Origin: Microbotryomycetes sp. JL201
Taxonomy: Eukaryota; Basidiomycota; Microbotryomycetes
Assembly (NCBI GenBank): GCA_033819885.1
Contig: JAQYUZ010000077.1
Coordinates: 1-28,205 of the forward strand
Length of the DNA stretch: 28,205 nucleotides
Reading direction: 5' to 3'
Position numbers and translations under genes: made by a program. Below the pieces are notes generated by a model. That model was not told the origin of the DNA. It searched no databases and saw only the letters and a program-made list of their open reading frames with translations. Shown in pieces: positions 19,701 through 28,205 of the stretch (its first letter is position 1; each line of letters opens with the position of its first letter).

Positions 19701-22700
19701 CCATCAGCTGCGCGCTTGGTGCTGCTGACGACCTCGAGCGTGTCAAGGACGTCCGTGACAAGACGGTCAGACTCTGACACCAAGTAGTCGAGAGTCTTCA
19801 TGTTGCCGCGCAGACGACCCGGTCGAACGAGTGCTCGAACAAAGAAGCGGCAGTCGGTCTGATTGTCCTTGCCAACAGCATAGTAAATGTGAACTTGTCG
19901 GTTCTCGGTCGGGCACGGCGTAAGATTGAAGTTGGACAAGCGGGCGAGCTCGAGTTGGTAAGCCAAAGCAGGCTCAATGTCACGGATGGTCGACAACTCT
20001 TGCCAAAGGCCGTCGGACTTGCGCAACGTAAAGTACGACGGGTACTGGCCCTCACGGCAGATGAGAAGTGTAATGCGGCGAAGCGAGCGGCGGTCGAGCT
20101 CGGGACCGAGATTGTTGACGACCTGAGCGAATTGGGCACGCAATTCTTCTTCTTCTGCAACCGTGGTTTCGGTCGGCACGGGCACAGCCACGTTGATCAC
20201 GTTCCAGTGATTGTCTGACGAAGGAACGGTGGCGAGTTTATCCTTCTTTTCGGGGAAAGACGCCAAAGTGGACGACAGCTCGGCCGAGAGATGCGAGAGA
20301 TTCCTCGTGGCAAACATGGCACCGTGGCGAACGGGCTCATCCGTGCCGCGCGAGAGCAAGTAAGTCAAGTCTGAGAACGATGCAATCCGTTGCGACGCTC
20401 CTGCAGTCGGCGTGGCAGGCGTCGACTCTGAAGAAGCTTTGCGCATGCGGAACGTCCACGTGATGGTCGAAGGCTCGTTCTCTGCCTCGTCAGCCTCCAC
20501 GTAATCGAGGTTGATCAGGTTGTACGACTTGTAGGCGCGGCGAACGTAGGTTTCAAGTGCAGCGAGGCTGACCCACGAGTCTGCGTGGTTGAAGAATGCA
20601 GGCAGCACATCAAACACCGTGAAGCGACTGTCGACGACGTCGCGAAGAATGTCGGCGCGAGGCGCACGAGGCGAGGCGGCAGTCTCTCCGTACGTCGTTG
20701 TTGTAACGGACGCCTTGAGAATCGACTCAAGCTGATGCAAGCGCTCGTCAAGGGAGGGCAGTTGGCAGTGAATAAGAACTTCGCGAGCCTTGAGCGCTAC
20801 CTTGGTCGTCGACTTCGATTCGAGGTTGGCCAAGTCATTGAGGACGCTGGTGAACGTCGCCTCGACGGTGGTGAGGGACTCGGTCTCCTTGACAAGGTCC
20901 AGCAAGGCCAAAATGAGACTGTTCTTGGAGGCGGCCTTGTAATGTGACAAGACGATGGCGATAACAACGTCGAGCTTGTCGCGGTACATGTCGCGCAAGT
21001 CCAGCACAACGTCATCCTCACGACCAGAGAAGACCTTTTCAGTCTCGTAGTATTTGCTCATGAAGCCGGCCAGCGCAGACAAGCCGTGCTGCTTGAGGCC
21101 GCCACGGTACCTGTTGACTACATCCTCGAACTTGACGAGGGCGTTCTGCAAGGCCGAGCGCTCGCTAGATCGCAGCGTGTCGTAGAAGCTGTCGAGCGTC
21201 TTGCGCAACTTGGGCGATGGGAACTCGGCATGGCTTGCATGCGCATTGTCAATTGTGGTGCGAATGGTCGCCTCGAGCTTGGCTGGCATGCGGCCCGAAA
21301 GAGTCGACAGAACGGCGTATGCTTCGCCGTAAGGCAGTTCTGGATTGCGCAAAACTTGAAGCAGCTCCTTAATCATCGAGTTCATGATTGCCTGATTGTC
21401 AAAGCCATCGATGATATTGTTAAGCACCTCGGTGATATAAGCAAAGCGTTGATGGGGCTTTGAGCCGATGATGCTGGGCGGTCCGAGAGCAGGCAGTTGC
21501 CCGTCGAAAGGCTTGGCGTGCTGGACGCGGCTTGGGTCATCCAGCGACAGAATACCGATGATGTCACCACCCTCGAGCGTCACACCTGGCTGCTTGATGA
21601 ACTGGACGATACCGTCCTCTGAGGCAATAAGCGGCATGATCATCTGGCGCGCGACGCCGTCAGCATCCGAAACGACAGACCACGGGGACAGTTAGACCGA
21701 CCTTCATGACCTCGATCTCCGCGTAAGCTTGTCCCTTAGAAATATGCTCGCCGCTCTCGATGAAGTATCGGACGAGCTTGCCGGGCGAGGGCGAGCGAAG
21801 CTGAGTCGGGTCATTTTCTTGCGCGACCAGAATGGTTCGCGAGTCGATTGACAGACGCAAAGCACTGTATGGAAGCGCGCGATTAGTCACGCGTCGACAA
21901 GTGGCCGCAGAAACGTGACTCACCCGACCTCCTCCTTCGCATAGCAGGTGTAACTCCTGCCGTCAAGCAAGACGAGCAGACCACCGTCTGCGAGCGGCCT
22001 CAATCCGACAGAGACGGACGAGCCGTTGACGTAAATTGACCAGCTGGTCATGGACGAGCGCGATGCTGTGGCGCGGTACTTGACGTCTTCGAGTACGAAT
22101 TCAAGCGGGAACACAGTCGTCAACAACTCTTTCGCTGGCGATTGGCCCTTTTCGAGAATGCGCTTGTACTCGGCAATGTTGGCCTCGGAAGCGAGGTGCG
22201 CCTTGGTGACGGCACCGCAAATGACGGCAAGCATCGTGTCCGGGCGCTCGGCCGTCAGACGTTGCGAGATGAGGTTGTCGAGCCAAGCGGTCGTGATCGT
22301 GTTGGATTCAAACGCCTCGGTCTCGAGCAGCCTAATGAGGTACTCGACCGTCGTGCGGAAGTCTCCACGAATCGACAACTCTTTGAGCGCAACGACCATG
22401 TTCTTGCGCGCCTCTGAGCGATCGGCACCATAAGCGAAAATGTGGCCAAATTGCGAATCGGCAAACTCGTGCAGACCACCAGCGGCGGCGACCGAGAAGT
22501 AACCCCAGACGTTAGTGCTTGAGCGGAAGTTGAGCTCTTGCAAGGTACCAGACGAAGGCTTGAAGCCGGCATCAGGGTTCTCCGCCGTAATGCGGACGGC
22601 CACAACGTGACCTTTTGGTGAAGGCTTGCGTTGAGTGGCGACAGAAGCTGGGTCCTCAAAGTCGAAGTCGATCTTTGATGAACCGTGCGGGCTCTTGCCA

Positions 22701-24564
22701 TAAAGCGTGCGAATGTCGCGAATGCGATGCAGGGGAATACCCATAGCAATCTGCAGCTGGGCCGCCGGTAGATTGACGCCAGAAACCATTTCAGTCGTAG
22801 GGTGCTCAACTTGAAGACGTGGGTTGAGCTCGAGGAAATAGAATTTGTCATCGGCGGCAGAGTACAAAAACTCGGTCGTGCCGGCAGAGACGTATCCGAC
22901 GAGTTTTGCGAGACGGACGGCCGCCTTCTCCATCTGTTCGAATGTTTCAGGTCCGGCGATTGTGACGGGGGCTTCCTCAATGATTTTCTGATGGCGACGT
23001 TGGACCGAACAGTCACGACCAAAGAGAGAGATGGCGTTGCCGTATTGATCAGCGACAACTTGGACTTCGAGATGGCGAGCGGCACCGGCGAGCTTCATGA
23101 TGAAAATGGGCGAGCCTGTCGAGCAAGCGGAATTAGTAACCGTCGTGGGAGCCGGAACCGAGTCTCGAAAGCTCACCAGGAACTTCACCCTGAACGGCGC
23201 CGAAAGCTTGCTTGAAGTCTTCTGCCTTCTCGACTTTGCGAATACCCTTTCCTCCGCCACCTTCAGAAGCTTTGATCATAACGGGGTACCCGACCCTCTC
23301 TGCCTTGACGATGCCGTCATCTGCATCAGAGACGCAAGCGGTCTGATACACCTCATCTGAGACGGTGACGTAACCTTCGGGCGAAAGGCAAGTCTCGTCG
23401 ACTCCCGTTCCGGACCAGTCCATGCAAGGGACTTGGGCCGATTGCGCGACGATGGTAGACGAGATCTTGTCTCCCAGCGAGCGCATTGCAGAGCCAGGAG
23501 GACCGATGAAGACGATTTTGTGCTTTGAAGCGGCCAGCGATTCTGGCAAACGAGGGTTTTCAGAGGCATGACCCCTGATGCGTAAATGGTGGCAGTCAGC
23601 GGCTTTTCATTGAGAGGAGACGAGGTCAACAGAGCTGACTGACCATCCAGCCCAAACAGCGTGTACTCCAGCGCGCTCGGCGACATCAACGATTACGTCG
23701 ACATTGGCGTAGTTGTTGTTGTTGGTGCCACCGGGCACTTCGACGTACTGATCTGCCATGCGGATGTAGTCGGCGTTGACCTTGAGATCGTCTGGCGTAG
23801 CCATGACGGTGAACTCGATCGCGCGCTCAGAACCAAACGTCTCGTAAGCCCATTTGCGCACCGAGCGAATTTCTTTGACGGCGGCGATACCTAGTGGCGC
23901 GGCGACGATGTTTCACAAGTTAGTTCTCGGCTGTAAACAGTGTGCAGATGCAACTGGGTTGCAGAAGTGAGTTGGAGGGAGACCATGAGTTTGTGAATGT
24001 ACGGCGACAATCACCATTGCGCGTTCTGACGCCGATGAGCGAAAACGGGGCCCGTGCGCCCAACGCCGTGCATGCGAATGGATGCGCGGCAACGTGGGAA
24101 GCATGGCTCGTATAGTCATGACACTCTTTCTGAGACACAACGACCCGCGACAGTGACTAACCATTGTTGGCAATGAGCACCTGCGTGGTTGGTTGGGGCA
24201 AGCGCGAGGCAAAGTGGGGCGGTCAGTGCTCGGTTCTGCACTCGAAACAGTATTGAGGCGCCGCCAATTGTGTCCGAATGCATAGTTGACAGCATCGAGA
24301 CTGGGTTGTGACGTTTGACGAGCAAGCTCACCTTTGTGATGACGGTATGGCCACCGCGCGAGCGCACAAAGTCGGCGACGGGGCCCGGAGCGGCGGATTC
24401 GAGCGAGTTGCCACCTGATCAACCCAGCAAAGGAAAGCGTAAGGTCCAACTCGAGCTGTGCTCAGGCCGTCTTGGGCTTCAGACTGACCAATGAATTGCT
24501 GCACGCGCGAATGGTCGACGGCTTCGGCCGAACCGTTGGCCTTTGTTCCGTTGACGGCCGCCAT
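16779..24564 (-). CDS. ACC1: Acetyl-CoA carboxylase, multidomain eukaryotic type
   Basis: It makes malonyl-CoA from acetyl-CoA, bicarbonate and ATP, the committed step of fatty acid synthesis, in the cytosol. Twelve exons fit: 24564-24489, 24414-24332, 24180-24162, 23890-23644, 23574-23177, 23115-21924, 21864-21702, 21643-19688, 19619-18156, 18090-17681, 17619-17302 and 17241-16779, giving 2262 aa (yeast Acc1 is 2233). Biotin carboxylase shows [35 protein letters not shown] (near 246) and [17 protein letters not shown] (near 370). The biotin carrier motif EVMKMIMP places the biotinylated Lys at 726. A central domain of about 700 residues follows. The carboxyltransferase half carries [11 protein letters not shown] (near 1616), [14 protein letters not shown] and [18 protein letters not shown] (near 1943). 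All residues expected for activity that I can check are present. Intron 3 (23891-24161) is the longest in the window, and exon 3 is 19 nt. All introns are GT-AG. The ATG used is the first one in frame with FIGGN. Confidence 0.97.
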
Positions 24565-24969
24565 GTTGAAATCCAAAATGCGGAGCGACTGTCTAGAGCA
24601 GTCGGGTGGTCACGTATAATATGTAGAGCAGACGACGGTCGCCGGCACGGGTGCAGACAAGCTTCGGTCGGCTGGCTGTTGGGTCCACGATCAACGAGTC
24701 CTCCAGGAGCGGCTGCCAACGCTCGGAGAGACACAAGAAGGTGTACGTTGTGCGATGAGAAGCAAGGTTTCGCGCGTGTGCACAACAAGCGGAAACGTGG
24801 TCAAGACAGAAGGCAGGTTCAATTGAAACGCCTTGGGGTCCGAGCGCTTCGCAGCTGCAAAGTGCTGCGGCCCAATTTCAGGCCCGGACGACGTAATGTC
24901 AAATTCCGAGAGGTTGGGGCACATCCGGCATGTACAGCAAATTCAATCTTTGTCTTCAGAGAGCTGCCA
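24565..24969. promoter_or_regulatory. ACC1 upstream region and hydrolase 3' end
   Basis: These 405 bases lie between two minus-strand genes, so they hold the 3' end of the hydrolase gene and the promoter and 5' leader of ACC1. Open frames cross it on both strands, but none shows a domain. No regulatory motif is claimed. Confidence 0.45.
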
Positions 24970-26035
24970 CTACACTTGAAAAAATTCGTCCAGCAACTGT
25001 CCAACCGCGGCAGGCGCTTCGACACTGTGCCAATGCCCGACCTTGTCCAACCGCACGCTCCTAGCCCCTGCAACGCCTTGCTCAGAGTCTGTCAGGGCGT
25101 TGACAGTGTCTTGATTGCTCAAATAGTCTTCCGCCCCGGCGAGGATCAATGTCGTAGCCTTGATCTTGCGAAAATCGGGATCGGTGGCGGTCGCCAATGC
25201 CCGACATGCGGCCGAGTATCCTTCCGGCTCGGTTGACAGTACGAGGGCACGAATCATCGCGAGCGCCAATGGGCACGTGTCTTTCGTGTGTTGTGACGTG
25301 GCCGCCGCTACAACAGCCGACACGATTGACGACAGCCCCCGCGAATCTACTTTGCTGGCACGGTCTCGCATGCTTTGCCGTCCGGCTTCAGCCATAGCCT
25401 TCATGGGGCCAATCAAGACTGCGATGAGGATTGATTTTGATTCAGCGATGTGATTCACCGCCCTACAACGCTCAGCGGGCTTGTTCGGCCGCCACCCAAA
25501 AACTTACAAAGCTTGTCAACGCGCTCGGGGTACTTTGCTGAAAATGTCAGGGCTACACAGCCACTCATAGAGTGTCCGACGACGCCCGCTGCCTTGTCGA
25601 CTTGAGCATAGTCCATCACGTGAGCCAAATCTTGGACGAGACTCTCGATCGAAAGTTGGCCCGTCTGGTTGAGCGGTGACAAGCCGTGGCCATCAAAGTC
25701 GTACCTGACAATCTTGTACTTGGAGCTCAGGCGGCTCGACAGCAGGGGTGCCTCGTAAAACGACGTGCTCGAGCCAAGTCCGTGCATAACTAGGACATTC
25801 AACTTGCGGTCAGCGGAACCGAAGGCGCAAAGAGAGGTGTGTGGTTGAGAGGCAGCGCGCGGCAAACCAGCCCGATTCTGATAGCTAGATCGCGGTAATG
25901 CCATCGTGCCGGTGTATGTGCTTACTCACAGAAGACGGCCGGGCTGTCGGGGGTGGGGCCGTCTTGGATGTCGACAAACAGGCGCTTGCCCGACGCAAGC
26001 GTAATTACTTTGGCATCTTTTGCGCGCGAAGACAT
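24970..26035 (-). CDS. Alpha/beta hydrolase, 3-oxoadipate enol-lactonase-like
   Basis: This is an alpha/beta-fold hydrolase, probably cytosolic. Three exons, 26035-25930, 25789-25508 and 25418-24970, give 278 aa. The oxyanion-hole motif FFMHGLGSS (36-43) is completed by the first splice. It is followed by VRYDFDGHGLS, the nucleophile elbow GHSMSG (Ser109), LILAGAEDYLS (Asp227), and GHWHSVEAP (His258 or His260). The segment GYSAACRALATATDPDF and the overall length fit the 3-oxoadipate enol-lactonase group, which hydrolyses the enol-lactone in the beta-ketoadipate pathway. That substrate call is tentative, because many fungal hydrolases share this pattern. A nearer acceptor at 25803 does not keep frame; the one at 25790 does. 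It is divergent from PAF1, in tandem with ACC1. Confidence 0.85.
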
Positions 26036-26184
26036 TGCTGATGTATATTGGCGATGTGTTTCCGAGTACACGACCGAGTGGAGCTGTCGCGAGAACGAAA
26101 TCCATCGAGTTTGAATCCGGCTGCAAGTTCGAGTGCGGCAGTCACTTTCCGCTCGTCTAACAAGTTTGGTCCGTCCCGTCTACC
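26036..26184. promoter_or_regulatory. Short divergent promoter, hydrolase and PAF1
   Basis: These 149 bases separate two divergent start codons, the shortest divergent spacer here. Both promoters must be compact, overlap, or extend into the neighbouring first exon and intron. No TATA box was recognised. Confidence 0.45.
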
Positions 26185-28075
26185 ATGAGTGACGGTCGCA
26201 CGCAGTGAGCTGGACCTGTTTAGGCAGTACATTCTTGACAACTTGTGCTCACGTTGCGTCGTCCACAGGAAGCAAGACTTGCTCGTGCGCGTGCGATATC
26301 AGAACAAACTACCTCCGGTAAACTCTACATTCATTTGTCGCTGGCACGAGACTGTGCGCTGACATGTCGCGCGTGCATCCGTATCGTCCTGCAGCCGCCG
26401 TTCGCGCCTCGGTTCGTGCACCTGGCGACGACGCCGCAACGATATGCGACATACGAATTCCTCAATGCGCTCAACAGCGAGCGAGAAGTGCCCATGGTCA
26501 TTGACCAGGAACTCGGCATGCACCTCGAGCTCGGCAAGCTCGCGCCAGGCGACACGACTCATGGCGGCTATTGGACAGGCGCAGACAGATCATGTCAGTC
26601 GACCATGTCCTCACGTTACCGGCGCAAGAATGCGAGCAGCTGAACCCGTGATGTACCTTCACAGCCGTCGCGCCAGCACCCGGCAGCGCTCCCGCTCTCG
26701 ACGAGGACGACTTGGCCTTGCTCGCAGACGTTGGCGCCAGCGCAGGATCGCAAACAGCTCAACAGTCGGGCGCTTCAACATCGACGTCTCGGGGTAAGGC
26801 AGACGTCAGCTGGCTTCGGCGCACAGAGTATCTCAGCTCGGAAGGTGGTACCAAACCGACATCGCTGTCGGGGTCAGTCAAGTTGGTATTGCTCCAGTGG
26901 TATGCTATGCACTGACATGACAATGTCACCTCGACACCATAGTGACCTCAAACCCAAGGTGCCGACGGCGACATTGTCTCGTGACGAGCGCTTCACTTTG
27001 ATAGAGGAATCGTTCAAGGCCGTCGAGCAACCTCTGTCACAATTGCGCCACCCATCAAAACCACACTTGAAAGCAGAAGCGAGTTACGAACTGCTGCCAG
27101 ACGACCTTTTGTGGGCCAACAATCTCAATCTCGTACGATTTGGCGAAGACCCCGGAGAGAACAAGGTAATACCCATGATCATATGTCCAATGATGCGATA
27201 TCTGACCCGCCGCTTTGTGCACTGGCTTCGCAGACTGGGTCCTCAATGCGGGCCGGCTCAGATCGGAGATTGCCTCATGCCGTGTTCCGCCCACTGCAAT
27301 TCTCGGAGAACGACGCCCGAATTGCATACTTTCTGCTGGAAGATGACGAACAAGCCGAACGGTACCGACAGCGGCGAGAGACGGGCGACGTTGACGCTGA
27401 TCAGGCGAGTCGCAGCCCGCTGTCACAACCAGCGACGCAGATTGTTCTGACCAGACGCTATTCCTTCATCGCTTGCAGACATTCAACTTCAAATGGGCAC
27501 GTGATTACGAGCTTGCAACTGCTCGTCAACTGCACAACGAGTTTGTTTTCAGCGTCGAAGAAGGAGAAGAGGAGGAGGTGCAACAGCTCGAAGGCGCCCG
27601 CAAGCGGAAGAGAGGCGTGTACTACGCCCCGATCGGAGAGGCGCAACAACTCAGAAAAAGACGACCCAGGGTCAGTCTTGCTCTGATACGATAAACGTTG
27701 AATCTGCTAACACGCGATCTCTGACTTGTCGACTCGAAGCGAGGAGAAGATCCGAAATCGTTTCCGGACGACATTGTCGATCAAGGCATTCATTTCTGGG
27801 ACGGTATCGACCTGCAACTGCGAGATATTGACGCTCGGTTACCTGAGCACGACAAGGTCGAGCGAGCAAATGTGCTCAGAGTTCTCGAGTGGCCACCATT
27901 CGTTCCTGAACCGACACCAGAACCTGAAGAACCTGTGCAAGGACAGGATCAATCGAAAGGTGAAGGCGACGAGCAAAGCTCTGGTGGTCGTACCGGAGAA
28001 GGCGAGGTTGATGATGATGATGCGGAAGGAGAGGAGCAAATGGCTATCAGTTCCGATGCGGGAAGTGATGTGTAA
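26185..28075 (+). CDS. PAF1: Paf1, RNA polymerase II-associated factor 1
   Basis: This is a scaffold subunit of the Paf1 complex, which travels with elongating RNA polymerase II and supports histone H2B ubiquitination and H3 methylation; it is nuclear. Eight exons fit: 26185-26204, 26269-26317, 26395-26593, 26665-26872, 26943-27165, 27234-27404, 27455-27670 and 27740-28075, giving 473 aa. The N-terminus KQDLLVRVRYQNKLPPPPF, then VHLATTPQRYATYEFL and PMVIDQELGMHLELGK, is the family hallmark. WLRRTEYLSSE, ASYELLPDD, LFLHRLQTFNFKWARDYE and GVYYAPIGE follow. A strongly acidic Ser/Asp/Glu tail ends the protein, as is common for Paf1. The first coding exon is 20 nt. Intron 6 (27405-27454) is only in frame as a GC-AG intron (GCGAGT donor). 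Confidence 0.93.
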
Positions 28076-28108
28076 TCGCAATCTGACCTCGAGCAATGTG
28101 AAAGACCG

Positions 28109-28157
28109 TTCTGTCGTGATGCATGAATTCGGGTTCTGTCGTGATGCATGAATTCGG
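28109..28157. repeat. Two tandem copies of a 25-base unit
   Basis: The unit starts TTCTGTCGTGATGCATGAAT and occurs at 28109-28133 and again at 28134-28157, the second copy one base short. There is no mismatch in the shared 24 bases. It lies in the 3' flank of PAF1, just past the stop, so it may be transcribed in the 3' UTR. The unit contains ATGCAT and GAATTC palindromes. Confidence 0.9.
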
Positions 28158-28205
28158 TTATCATGTCGTGACATACCAGTTCTGGATGACTCTATTACGA
28201 GATCA

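Overview
The window is nuclear DNA from a fungus, most likely a basidiomycete with a compact genome. Eleven protein genes fill about 28 kb. Gaps between coding regions are mostly 100 to 500 bases. The genes are cut by about 68 short spliceosomal introns, mostly 40 to 80 nt with a CTGAC/CTAAC-like branch site. Gene content is fungal: a multidomain cytosolic acetyl-CoA carboxylase, a Zn2Cys6 regulator, Paf1, and a fused uridine kinase/uracil phosphoribosyltransferase. I infer a Pucciniomycotina-like small genome, but the species cannot be fixed from sequence alone. All gene models were built by hand by joining exons so that phase and family motifs agree. Each given total is a multiple of three.

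Layout, left to right: a DMT-superfamily (SLC35F/THI74-like) transporter (minus, 95-1939); a family X DNA polymerase without a BRCT domain (plus, 2252-3955); a large CUE/CCCH zinc-finger/DUF1771/SMR protein (minus, 4155-7279); a DUF1764 protein (plus, 7625-8299); a uridine kinase/UPRT-like protein (plus, 8489-10710); a small RRM protein resembling the N-terminal part of cyclophilin E (minus, 10818-11508); an intradiol ring-cleavage dioxygenase (minus, 11754-13192) divergent from a Zn2Cys6 transcription factor (plus, 13410-16280); acetyl-CoA carboxylase (minus, 16779-24564); an alpha/beta hydrolase resembling 3-oxoadipate enol-lactonase (minus, 24970-26035); and Paf1 (plus, 26185-28075).

Most of the window is housekeeping: DNA repair, RNA quality control, pyrimidine salvage, fatty acid synthesis and transcription elongation. 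The part that looks like a local functional unit is 11.7-16.3 kb. There an aromatic-ring dioxygenase and a Zn2Cys6 regulator share a 217-base divergent promoter holding a perfect 7-base inverted repeat and CGG/CCG pairs. The enol-lactonase-like hydrolase lies on the far side of ACC1 and could act in the same beta-ketoadipate-type pathway, but this is inference.

Points of interest: a polymerase X with a Pol mu/TdT-type Gly-Trp motif but no BRCT; three introns that only work as GC-AG introns; several coding microexons of 11-23 nt; an intron exactly behind the biotin-lysine codon of ACC1; and a uridine kinase whose conserved C-terminus cannot be joined in frame by an ordinary-sized intron. I see no mobile element, virus-like element, CRISPR array, rRNA or tRNA gene.
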